Shown piece after piece: positions 1 to 12,700 of a DNA stretch of 64,000 bases. Positions within the stretch are counted from its first letter, which is position 1. Every line of letters begins with the position of its first letter. The notes beneath the pieces are model-generated. The model was not told where the DNA came from, did no database searches, and saw nothing but the letters and a program-made list of their open reading frames with translations. This DNA comes from Candidula unifasciata (Eukaryota; Mollusca; Gastropoda; Stylommatophora; Geomitridae). The stretch covers positions 163,267 to 227,266 of the forward strand of contig CAJHNH020000834.1 in the NCBI GenBank assembly GCA_905116865.2. The letters run 5' to 3'. A program made the translations under genes and the position numbers.

Positions 1-194
1 CAGGAAAATGGTCTTGAAACAACTTAACTGAGAACAAGAAAATATGAGGAGATATTAACTTCTAATTAAATACAATTATCCCGTGTGGAGGTTTCTGGAC
101 CCTCTTTGGAAAAAAAGGGGGTGGGGAAATAGACCTACTTCCTTTATCCCCACACATCATGTTATTTGCATATCCATTATAGGATCTTGCAAAA

Positions 195-385
195 TTAACC
201 ACAGCATTGTTTGGGCTGTTGTGGTTTTTCTAGGCAAATTTTTACTTTTATCAGTTTGCCATTTTACTGAATGGTCAGCTCTCGGTATCACTGACAAAAC
301 CAATGCAAGACAAATGTCCACAGCTGGGATCAAACTCTGCATTACTAAGCGCATTCGTACATCTAAGCCAAATATGCCAACTATG
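195..385 (-). repeat. tRNA-derived SINE copy (family C)
   Basis: Shares a body of about 150 bp with copies at 19515-19695, 35200-35355 and 51475-51640: a tRNA-like box B (GGTTCAATCCC in the 35-kb copy), then GTTGGTTTC-type and GCAATGGCAAACTA-type blocks. Here the copy is inverted and diverged. Confidence 0.55.
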
Positions 386-600
386 CCATAAAGAGCAACT
401 AATTAAGGTGTTTCTTCTGAAGTGCATTTGCATGAAGGTGAGGACCAGCAATCTGCATACAAATAAGCCATATATGTAAAACAGATGTGCATGCAAAACT
501 CAGTTTCTGGAAAATGGCAAGTTCAGAAGTGGACAAACATCCAGACTTTCTTGTCTTCTCGGCATTCACTGGCTGTAAACCTGGGAATGCTAAGAAGAAG
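386..600 (+). repeat. dispersed repeat family B copy
   Basis: About 180-bp repeat with recognisable blocks GGAACCAACAGTCTG, ATCTGTAAAACGGATG and GAAGTGGACGAACA. Other copies: 16105-16325, 19095-19275, 31335-31525 and 47455-47635, all on the plus strand. Probably a short non-autonomous retroelement, but no tRNA-like head was identified. Confidence 0.6.
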
Positions 601-641
601 CAAAGAAATGTAACTACACAGAGAAAACAAACATTAACTAC

Positions 642-739
642 CTCTCATCGTCGGTGGTGATGTTAGCTTTGACAAACTGCAAGAAGGCTTCTAGAAAATT
701 AAAGCAGACAGAGGGCTTCCATGGCTGGCGAACACACGC
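642..739 (-). CDS. DXO: DXO exon 6, last exon in the window
   Basis: Codes for residues 332-363 plus two bases. It contains QPWKPSVCFNFLEAFLQFV, matching the W.PSVC.NF..AFL.F segment of DXO. The acceptor is TTGTTTCCTCAG and the donor GAGAG|GTAGTT. No matching terminal exon was found in bases 1-635, so it lies off the window. Confidence 0.9.
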
Positions 740-3700
740 CTGAGGAAACAATGACGCTCTTCGAATACTCAACATGATCTTTAATGCATTATGACAATAT
801 TAACTTACAAATAATATACAATGATTGTACGGAAGCACTGATGTAACTAGATATGGATGTCTATTTTTAAACTTAAACATTCTCCAAATGAAGTTATTAA
901 AGGATGTAACTTAAATATATTTTTTAACTGAAGATAGTAAACTCTTCAACCTAATTTAATAAATTTCTCTGCTAAAATCTTTAATTTAAATTTTAAAATT
1001 ATTTTCTCAACTTAATCCTGAAGCTAGTTAATTATTCAAAATAATTTTGTAGTTGATTAATTATTCTAATAAATTCTTCAATTTAGCCAAACATTCCAGT
1101 GAATTCTGAAGTTAAGTTAGTTTTCCCAATGAATTCTGAAGTTGCACAGTCACTTGAACTAGTCACTTCAAAAACTGTATTTTCTTCTTCGCGCTCACCG
1201 ATTGTAAACTCTGGTGGAAAGTTTTCATTGTTCATTCACTTGTGGACTTTTTCCTGTTCCAGAACTTGAGTTTCACATGCATACTAATTTTAAAAGTCTG
1301 GCTTATATGTACGCACAGTTCCTTCCCGCTCAGGAACTCCAACCTTGAAGGAGACAACCCTAATTTGTTGACTTTTTAAAAATTTTTAACATGCTTGTTA
1401 GGGCAGCAGTGGGGCTATTCTTTTCTCTCACCTCTCCCTCAAATGAGGCTCCAGAACCCACCCAGGAGAATTAATTCTTTGATCTGAATGTCGAATACAT
1501 TAATGCAGCCACAAATGGGTGCAAAGGAAGAGAGGCAGGGTTTCTGATCAAATCTCAGATTAACCTATTCTCTGACTGTACGAGTAAATGACTCACAGCA
1601 ATGCTGAGAAAGGTGGAGGCAGATATGCAGCACGCAGAGTGGCAAGCATTGCTTGAGAGGCCCCGGGCAGTTAGCTAGATGTAAAGGCCTGTTTAAGAGC
1701 AAGTTAACAGTTCAGAGGTGCAAACAGATCACCACAGGCTCAGGAGAATGGTGCTGCAAGGAGTGACCATGGGGTCTGGCTGATGCACAAGACTCAAAAG
1801 AAAGGTGAGATCAATATACAATCAGACTTACTGCTATCATCAGAATCGGATTTCCACGCTTGCTGATAGGGATAGATAGGGACGGAGCAATTATGAGAAT
1901 GTGTTCTGTGATCTCAATTCTTGATTCAACATTCATGCAATCTGTGTGGGATCATGGCCTGGCTATATCCCATATGTGAAGTTCCTGTATCTGACATATA
2001 CACTTGCAGGTTTCTAAGCTTGGAGAGAAGAGCAAGAGAGTCCCCATAAATACATTACACAACTAATGACATAACACCACACTGACTAACTACCTAGCTA
2101 TCACAACACAGCCTTACACCTTCAGTTCCTCTTTGGTTAGAACACTTACTTTCACCATAGCTGGAATTTCATGAACTGGGTAATTCTGTAAAGTCTGGAC
2201 TACTCCATTATCATCACGGAAGCCACACACAATCCGTGGGATACCAATCAGGAAGCTCTGAGCCCACCACTTTATGAGTTTGAACCTGTTGTTGAGATGA
2301 AGCGAACCAGAATGTTTAGGAAGTCAGTATTCTACCGTCATCAAGTGCCATCTTATTAACCATTTTATCCAGAGAAACCGCAAATCCTGACACAACTGGT
2401 CTGGCCCCATTCCCCCTAAATGTCACTTTTATGACCTATCTATACTGACCTATTTATGAGTTTCTCAGTTCAAGATATTGGCCGTTTCCGCGCCTGTGCA
2501 AACATTTAGGAGGTCATGATAAGACTGCATTTTCTCTGAGCGAAATAGCTATTTTAAAGCCAATTTGACATCAAATTTTTCACATGGCCTAAATGACAGA
2601 GGTCACTGGGTCATGGCATGTCAGCCGATACATGGGCGACTCATGGAAAAGTTCCACCCCAGTTGGGCTGCTAAAAATGTCTGCTGAATCATGTAATGGG
2701 GTCTGGCAGTTGCATATTCTCTTCGAAGATTTCAGCCTGTAGGAACATCTTAAGAATGAGAATAGAACAGGTACACATTCTGGAAACTCGTTCAACTGTA
2801 TAAAACAGTTATTAAAAATCAAAATGAGAAACTAAATGCATGCTTTTACAGTGCTTTGTCTAGCAGAAACAACGCTTCAGCCATATATATCAGATTGTCT
2901 AACATCTAAGCAACAGCAGCAGATGTCAATGAACTGCTATCCACAGTTGGTTTTGTTTTGTAGTTAGTTGTCAGGTGGGCTGCAAAATTTCCCCTGTTTT
3001 GATGGGCTGCGGGTGAAAAATGGTTTAGGAACATTGTAGTGAGTCATTTTCTCCTCATTAATTTATGCCCGATAGATGACGTCAATAATAGATGTAAGAC
3101 GAATGTTTTGACTGGCTGAGATAACACGAGATTTATGTCTTGAGTTTCATAAGAGACATCTGAAAGTCAGGTTTTATGTGAAACATGATTGTTCACAGGA
3201 TTTGTGTGAAATGTGAATTATCACGGGCCAGACACGACTTTCAACAGTGGGAAATTCGTGAGAATGAATCCAGAATATTAAAAGAACAAGAATTGAATTT
3301 GGAACGTGAGAAGATAGCTGCGTCAATTCAGACTGAAAAAGAAAAGACAGAAGCACAAATCAGAACTAAAGAAATGGAAAATGACTCCAGAAGAGAAGCT
3401 GCTATCCAAAAAGAAAAATTAAAAGAAGAAGAAAATAAATTCAAAAAGTATGCAGGTATAGTTAGAAATTTCTCGGAAAAGGATGACATTGGTAGTTATA
3501 TATCTAGCTTTCTTTTGCAAATGCGCTTTCATGATGTTCCAAAAGACCAGTGGGCCATTATTTTTCAAAAACATTTAGCATTTGAACCATTGAAGATCTT
3601 AGAAACAGTCCCTGAACATTTAAGATTAGACTTTGACTATATTAAAGATCGCATCATGCGACACTATGACCTACATGAAGCAGGGTATAGGAAAAAGTTT

Positions 3701-6700
3701 CTGGATTTAAAGCCAAAGTCTGATCAGACGTTCACTGACTATTTTTCGGAAGTTCAGAATATTTTTGATAAATGGATTGATTCGGCCAATGTTAGAGATA
3801 ATTATAAATTATTAGTAGATTTATTATTAAGGAACAAAATGTTGGAATCTTTACCTAAACCTATGTCAACCTTTTTAAGAGAAAATAAACCAACCTCATT
3901 GAAGGAGTTAGAGAACTTAGATGAGAATTATTTTTCAGCCCATCGTGAAATCTTCATTTCCAACCCAGTACCAGACATTGAAACTGGAGCTAGTGCCAGT
4001 TATGACAAAGGCAGATACAACCAAGGGGCAAACCCACACAAAAACAAAACCACGTTCAACAAAAAGTGGCAAATGACGTACTGCAAATATTGTCAAAAAT
4101 CTCATCCGAACGACAAAATGTGTGATAGAAATCCGTGTTATAAAGACTATGTAGACAAACTGTTTAATAGAAGAACACAGAGGTTGAGATTGTATAAAGA
4201 TGCCATTAAATGTTACAATTGTGGTTGCTATAATCATGTGAAAAAAGACTGTTTATTTAGAAGAAAATTTAAGGAAGCCAACATATCACAGGCAATGTCA
4301 GACTCAGATTCAGACACCGAACCATTTGAGACCAATGCAGTAACTGTTGAAACTTGCCCTGTATGTCAACAGTTCCATGAGGAAGATAGCCTTCCATGTG
4401 GCCATAATATACCTGTACAAGAAGCCAACTCAGCCACAAATACACACGGAACCTTAAAATTATACAGAGGAATTGTAAATGGAAGAATAACCACCATTTT
4501 GAGAGACACGGGCGCCACAATTTCAGGTATCCACAAAGATCTTATCAAACCTGAAGATATTACTAACAAACATGTAAATTGCAGAACATTTGGAGGCACA
4601 ATTGAGAAATATAAACTTGCATTTGTTAATGTTAAAACACCTTTTTTTCAAGGCAGATTGAAAGTAGCCGTTCTATCAGCACCATGTACAGGTTTAATTT
4701 TGGGGAATGAAAAAGGTCTGAGAGAAATGTCTGAACAGGAAATTTTTCAGTGGGAAAAAGAAAACATCAAGGAATTGAAAGAAAGAGAGAAACTGAATAC
4801 CAGTGATCAAGATTTTTGCCATAGTGTGAATGCAGTAGTACAAATGAATGAAAGTGATTGCGTCCAAAACAGGGAACAGTTGATTGGTCATGAAAAATTT
4901 GAGAATATCGGTATGAAAGAAGTAAAGAATGCAAAAGATGAGAAAAAGTTATTAGGTGTTAGAGAGACACCAATCGTACTGAATGAAAGAGAAATGATGA
5001 ATATTGAGAAAGTAAATAACCCATCAAACCTAAAAGTTTCATCCAGTGTTAAATTATGTGAAAATGATAATTTTCAATCATGTAAAACTGATTTGATACA
5101 ATTGTCTGACCCAAGTGCTCCCCAACTAGCTGCTGCAGTAACCAGAAGCATGACTGATACCATACAACAAAAGTTAAGAGAAGAGAACTTAACTACAGAA
5201 CTGGTACCCATTACAAAAGAAAATATTAACAGCCAAAGAGAATTTCAAGATGCCCAAGTATCTGATCCATCACTAAAGAAATGTTTTGATTTGGTTCATA
5301 CAGACCCAGTAGTAAAGAAATTTGCAACATGGAAATTTATTGTATCAAAGAATGTACTACTTAGAATATATCAGAAAGGTCCAAAAGTCTATAAACAGAC
5401 GGTACTACCACAAAAATTCAGACCAAAAGCCCTATCTTTAGCACATGATTCCATCTTCTCGGGGCACATGGGAATAACAAAAACAAAGAAGAGGATTCTA
5501 TCTACATTTTATTGGCCTGGGTTTTCTAAAGATGTAAAAAATTATGTTCGATCTTGTGATACCTGTGCTAAAACCACACAAAAAAGGAGAGAACCCAAAG
5601 GCTCCAAAAAAAGGCTCCAGTGCAAATAGGTCTGATAGCATCAAGACCATTTGAACAAGTTGCAATTGATATTGTTGGCCCATTACCAGTGACGTCAGCA
5701 AAGGGAAACAGGTTTATTTTAACTTTTATTGATGTTGCCACAAAATGGCCTGAGTGTGTACCTCTGAAATTTATAACATCAAATGATATTCAGGAGGCAT
5801 TGCTAACAATTTTTTCAAGGGTGGGTTTTCCAGAAGTGATTGTTTCTGATAAAGGTACTCAGTTTACATCTTGGGCTACAAAAGCTTTTAATAACTGGTT
5901 AGGAATTAAACAAAATTTTACAACACCGTATCACGCACAAGCGAATGGCTTGGTTGAAAATTTAAATAAATCCATAAAAACAATGCTTGCCAGAATATCA
6001 TTTGAACATCCGCAGTCTTGGGATACTTTATTACCTGCCATTATGTTTGCATATAGAGAAATTCCTCATAGCTCAACAGGTTTTTCGCCATTTGAACTTG
6101 TATATGGGGCAAATCCTAGAGGACCATTGCAGCTATATAATAAGCTTATCACAGGAAAAACAGAAACGGATACAGAAAAATCAGCTTATGAATCAGTAAC
6201 AGATCTGAGAAATAAAATAATGATTGCTTGTCAACAAGCAAACGAAGCAATGAAAGAAGCCAGTCTAAAACAGCGACAATATGCGAATAGAATAGCAAGA
6301 CTTGTGAAATATAACCCTGGTGATGAAGTGTTATTACTGTTACCAAAGAAGTCAGACAAGTTATCTATAGAATGGTCAGGTCCTTTTGTTGTTACAAGAA
6401 AGATTTCTGATGTTGATTATGAAATCAAAATTAATGAAAAGCTAAAAAATTTTTCATGTAAACATGCTTAAACCATATTTTAGAAGATCACTATTCATGT
6501 CAGATGATGATGTACTTGATGCAATTTTATGTAATGTAATTAATGAAGAGTTACCTGATGTTATAGAAGAAGATATTCCAACACCATCAACAAAAAATGA
6601 AGTCTACTGGAAATCGATAAAGTTAAATGAAGAACTATCAGAAAATGAAAAAGCAAAATTGTGGAGCATCATTTTTCATTACAAAGATATTTTCACGAAT

Positions 6701-9700
6701 AAACCTGGGAAAACTAACATAATCAGTTACGATATCCAGTTGAATTCATCAGTGCCAGTGAAATCAAAACCATATGTAATACCTATCCATTATATCGATA
6801 AGGTTATATCAGAATTGCAACAACTACAACAAGAAGGAATCATTGAAGATTCCACATCAAACTACAGTTCGCCTTTAGTGGTAGTAAAGAAAAAGGATGG
6901 TTCACTACGTTTGTGTGTTGATTATAGGAAACTAAACCAAATTACCTATTTAGAAACTGAGCCCATCCCTTCGTCAGATGAAATCATACAAGAATTATAC
7001 AACTCAAAATTTTTTACAAAAATTGACCTTTCAAAAGGCTACTGGCAAATACCACTAACACCAGAAGCTGTAAAATATACTAGCTTTCAAACTTCAATTG
7101 GACTCAAACAATGGTTGCGTTTACCATTTGGATTAATAAACGCTCCGAAAATTTTCACAAAAATGGTTAGGAAACTGTTATATGCAATTCCTCACGTCAC
7201 AGCATATATGGATGACATCTGTATACACACCAAAACATTGCACGATCACTGCACTACCCTACAAAAAGTCCTATCAAGAATAAATGACGCGAAATTGACA
7301 GTAAATCCTTTAAAAACTGAAATTGCATACACCAAAATTGATTACTTAGGGCATGTTATATGCGAAGGTTTAGTCCAGACAGATGAAAATATTGTTTCAA
7401 AAATTTTGAAGATCCAAAAACCTAAAACTAAAAAGCAGCTACAATCTCTACTAGGGTTAATAAACTATTACGGTAAATTCATCCCAAATTTAGCAACACT
7501 AACATCACCACTATCAGAGTTATTAAAGAATCAACAATTGAAAAAATCAGATTGGAATGAGACACATGAGGAAATTCTAGTTAAAATAAAAAACTGTTTT
7601 TCAAAATATCCTATTTTGAGACAACCTGACCCTTCCAAAAGATTTTTTCTACAATCAGATGCCAGCGGTCACACAATAGCTAGCATGCTTGCGCAGAAAC
7701 ATTCACAAACATTACTCCCAGTGATGTATATGTCACAGAAACTTAACCAAACTCAACAAAAATACAATACATTTGAACAAGAAGCGTTGGCACTAGTTAT
7801 TAGTCTAAAAAAGTTTCAGAAGTTTCTTTTGGGAAAAGAATTCACTATTTTAACAGATAACTTGGGGTTGACAAAATTATTAACAATTGATGCCAATAGC
7901 AATCCAAGGGTATATAGATGGGCATTGTTGATATCACAATTCAAATTTAACATTGAACACATCAAAGGAACAGACAATCATTTACCAGATATCATGTCAC
8001 GTTTGTAGAACATGTTACAACTGCTATTACAACTTGTATTAACTGAAATCATTTTATGCAAGGGTATGCATTGTATTATTGTATGAATGTATTATATGAA
8101 TTTACAACTTGGAAAATGTATGTTTTGATTTGAACGGGTATAATATAGTAAACAATTAAAGGGAGACAACATTCAGGATTAAAATACACCTCACCAGAAA
8201 ATGTTACATTTACTAGTATACTAAATTGAATTGGTGTAGCATTTAATTTGAATATGTGTGTTAATGAGACATGTTGTGGTTTCTGAAGACAAGGTAATTA
8301 ACTACATCTTGTACCTTACATAGTTGGGAACAAAACCATACATTGCTGATTTAGCCATTGTTGACGACTTTCATGAATGGGAATAGCGAGGGTGGGACTT
8401 CATGGGGTCACACTTCGGTTTTAGAGCCAAGATTTTGGACTTCCGCACCGATCGGGGGGTGCCAGGAGAGGGGTTCGGTTGTATACCGACTTTAGAACTG
8501 GGTGGGGATACCTATGGAGCCAGATTATTGGTCTTCCGCACTAAAAGGGGAGTGCCTGGGGTGAGGATCCCATTAAGGTATTCACAGTCGTGCAAAGACC
8601 CAACAGATGGCATTTTAGAGTGTTTGAATTGTTAACCTAATGAGGTAAAGGGAACTTGGTTGGAAATGAACTTGTCGAAAATGATTCACTACAAAGGTCT
8701 AGAATAACAATGTTCAGTGAAATGTTCACACCTGATTAATTGAAAATGTAAAACATTTTTTTGGGGTGGGGGAGAATGTAGTGAGTCATTTTCTCCTCAT
8801 TAATTTATGCCCGATAGATGACGTCAGTAATAGATGTAAGACGAATGTTTTGACTGGCTGAGATAACACGAGATTTATGTCTTGAGTTTCATGAGACATC
8901 TGAAAGTCAGGTTTTATGTGAAACATGATTGTTCACAGGATTTGTGTGAAATGTGAATTATCACGGGCCAGACACGACTTTCAACAGTGGGAAATTCGTG
9001 AGAATGAATCCAGAATATTCGAGAACAGGATAGATCAGAGGGCTATATAATAGCGAAGAAAAGGTTTGTGAGCAGTCTCGTTTTGGACCTAGGAACAGTG
9101 TGCATGGACAGCGGTGGATGATGTGTGGATTCAGCAGATGTTTTTGTGAGTGAATTTGTTCCGGTCCAACTTGGCGAAAAAAGCTGGCCAGTAATATGTC
9201 TGCGGGTCGTCGGAGTTTGTCTGTCAGGACAGCTGCTGTGTTTCGTTCAAGATGTTAGTGTGATTGTGATTTCTGCTTGAAGGTAATAGTTGACACTTGC
9301 ATTATAATGTGTGCCTGGACAGTTGTCTAGTTCATGTGCCGGCAGTGTAAGCCGCGAGTGGAAGATTAAAGTACTGGAACAGTATCGTGTTGTTTTCCAG
9401 TCGTCCATTTTTTCTGCTCGTTGAGTGATGTCGGTTTGTGAGATGGCAGCGAGCGTGCGATGAGGCGAGCCAGTAGAAGATAAAAGAGAATCATCGCAAA
9501 CATCAGCATGCACTGCAGACCTCTTTCAGTCCATCCCTTGATGTCTACTCACAAGTACTGCTGCCTTCCACTCTTATATGTTCTCACTTCACTCTTTCCT
9601 CCAGCAAATGCTTTTAACAAGGAGCAGCGGCTGAAGTACGGGGGAAGTCAATAAGTAAGCCATAAATGATTGTTTAAACAAAACTAAACATGATAACAAC

Positions 9701-12700
9701 TTGAAAACCGTTTATTTTTATACATAAACTGTTTCTATATTTTTCAACATTATTTCCACCAACATTAATACACTTGTCTCAATGTTTTATCAGTCCTTAA
9801 AACCTGCTGCACAGAACTGAGTGCTCTGTTTTCTAAATCACATTTTCACTTCAATCAAATTCAACTTCTATGTCATTCACGAAATGTCTCACGCCATGGA
9901 AGGTTTTCAGTGGACCAAAAAGATGAAAATCGCTAGGGGCTAAGTCGGGGTTGTAAAGTGAATATTCCAGAAGTTCCCACCCTAGAGGATTAATTTTCTA
10001 CTGAGTTCACTGAGCCCTATGTGGTCTGGCACTGTCATGAAGGGGCAGTGCTCCTCTAGTCAGCAGGCCTGGACTTTTTCTTCAAAGTGCATCATAAGGC
10101 ATCGATATAACTTAACAGTATGAATCAGCATTCACACTGTCACATTTTATTTTAACTGGTTAAAAGCACTCCTTGACAATCCCAAAACACTCAACATAAC
10201 CTTGCCTGCTGATAGTGTAACCTTGAATTTTTTAACACAAGGCAAAGAAGGATGTTTCCATTGCACTGAAGCATGCTTGATTCAGGCTGATAATAATGCA
10301 ACCATTAGTTCCCAGTAATGATCCTGTTCGGCATGTCTTCTCTTCATCTGCATATCAACAGAGATGATGCAAGGACAGGCCTAAACGGTTCATTTTGTGT
10401 TCATCCATTAACTGTCTGGGTACCCACCTTGAGCAAACTTTCTTAAATTTAAATCGTTCATGCATTACGGTGTATGATGAACTATGTGAGCACCCTATTG
10501 CAGCTGCTACAGAGTCAACTGTTACTCGCCTGTTACTTCTAATCATCTCCACTGCACAGTTGAGTCTGTTGCAATCTCACTAGGATGCCTAGATTGGACT
10601 TCGTCAATAATTTCGAGCGCCCTTGAGAATATTTTTTTTGTTTAAACCCAGTTATGCACTGCTATACGCTATAAAAAAAAATTCAGCATAAACAGGAAAC
10701 ATTTCCTTATGAATGTCTTTTGCTGGCTGCCTTTTTGCCCAAATAAACAAAGACGCACAACAGCATTTTGTTTCTATGTTGAGAATGTCCATGCAACATC
10801 TAGCGCCACCTAACTAATGGAGACATAAAGTTTGATGTTGCTGTCACCTAATGACAACTTTAGAAACTATCAAAAACATATTTTTTGTCATCCCATAACC
10901 ATTTGTGACTTACTTATTGACTCACCCTCGTATAAATAGTGTAACAGTTTGGGTACCAAGGTTACATCACATACAGTCCGGAACATTGAGCCACAACTAG
11001 TGGCACATAAAACCAGACCACAGTTATAACCAAAGCTGTTTTTAGTAGGGTTGAACATGGCTGACCACCCCCCCCCCCCTTAAATAATGAACGGTACCAA
11101 GGAATCAATCATGGTCTTATTTATATCTAATTTAACTGTCTTCTAACACTAAAAGAGTCAAAAGAATAAAGATTGTGATACAGACACAGAACAACATACT
11201 TGCAGAAGTTCTCATATTGTCTTTGTGATTCAATCACACGTGATGTCTTTAACTCAACGTAAACGTTTCCTCTCTTACTGTTCCCATCTTGACAGTCCAC
11301 CTCAGCCCCAAACACTGACAACAGAAGGGAGAATGTTCTACTATTGTACTATTTTCTTGTTTGATGAGGGAAGGTTCAGTCAATTGGGAGACAGAAAATA
11401 TGGGCTGACACTTATTAAGATGTAACAAATACGGGGCTAAAACTGTCATCAGAAAGTGTCTTGTCGATCAGAATGGGCCATTATGCCTCTTCACAACTGA
11501 CAACAGAGAGGATCATATAAATCAAATTAAACCACAGAACTTTAACTAAAAAGCTTAACTAAGTTAGGATTGGGAGGGACTCAGACATTTCAATTAGATT
11601 TGTAGGAAACAAAAATGATAAAGTTTGGCAATGTTCAACCAGCTCCTATCTGAGTTATATTGTCGTCCATTTTCCTTTGTACATTCATTTTAGTTTTATC
11701 TTCCTTTGTGGTGTGTGCTCACACCCGTTTATGTTCTTCTTTGTCTTCAAGCTGTCGCTGCCCTTGTTGGGTCTTTCTTGTGCTTTTTTGGTTTCTTATG
11801 CTTCTAAGTCTTTGTGGGTTATTTCATGTCTGTTGTGGTTTTGTTGGTCCTGGTTTGGTCCAGACACTCAGACATGCCACAGCTGAATTTGGCAACAAAA
11901 CACCACAACTTAAGGAAGGGGGGGAGGGGGATATTTTGGCCACCAGGTAAGCACATAAAACACTATAAAATACAGGAAGAGGATACTATTGCCCTTGTTA
12001 TGTGGTTTATGTGTGGAAATACGCGGTTGCCAAAATGTCTAACTCTTCCCACGTGTGTGAGTTTTCTCTTCTCACCTTCGTTGAGTTTCTTAATCTCAGT
12101 TGAGTGGATTAATTTCTGGATACTAGCCTGACTGCAGTCACACCTGACTGATCAGTTTTGGAATACGTTATACTATTCTCTTATTTATCAGCCCAAGTGG
12201 TGTAACTCCTAGGTGCTCGCCTGTGGATCGGAAGGTTGTGACTTTGGTTTCTGACAAAGCAAAATGAAAAATTTTTTTTTTTACAAAACTGACTTTAGCT
12301 CCCAGGTTGACCCAGCCTTGAGTGGGTACCAGGTAAAATCATGAGAAGTAAAGGCAGCCAAGGTGATGCTGACCACATCACCCACCAAGTGCTAACTGGT
12401 CTATAAAATACAGGTCTAGCCCTATATGCCCAATACCTTAAAAGCGTGGAGAAGGATCCTTTACCTTCACCTGATTTCTAATGTTGCTGAGGGAAGTTTC
12501 TTCAGTCTTATCAGGCGGCAGAAAATAAGTGGGGCTAACAAACTGTAAAGATTTCATTAAACAATAATAACATCAACATCAAGTGCCTTGCCAACCGAAG
12601 TTGGCGATCATACTTTTCGCAACCTGTGACCATCAGCAGTATGTATCAGTTCATGCGCCGACAACCATCTTTACAAAAGGCTATCAAGAATCTTCTCACA

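Larger units (their letters stand above)
8777..9498 (+). repeat. complete 3' LTR (722 bp)
   Basis: Starts TGTAGTGAGTCA after the polypurine tract and ends ...ATCGCA before the target duplication AACAT. Contains a TATA box and a poly(A) signal in the right order for U3-R-U5. Confidence 0.88.
3030..9503 (+). mobile_element. Ty3/gypsy-type LTR retrotransposon with integrase before reverse transcriptase (Gmr1-like order)
   Basis: Bounded by the 5-bp duplication AACAT at 3030-3034 and 9499-9503. Parts in order: truncated 5' LTR (3035-3279), gag with zinc knuckle, protease, integrase, reverse transcriptase, RNase H, polypurine tract (8763-8776), full 3' LTR (8777-9498). The RT and RNase H are of Ty3/gypsy type, but the integrase lies upstream of RT, the arrangement known from the Gmr1 group. 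The element sits in DXO intron 4, antisense to that gene. The shared 245 bp of the LTRs differ by one substitution and one 2-bp indel, so insertion was recent. The frame is broken twice and the primer-binding region is gone, so this copy is defective. Confidence 0.93.

Noticed and set aside
5590..5630. Programmed ribosomal frameshift between gag and pol
   Set aside because: The break lies inside integrase, after protease, and the A7 run is not in the heptamer phase needed for -1 slippage in the upstream frame.
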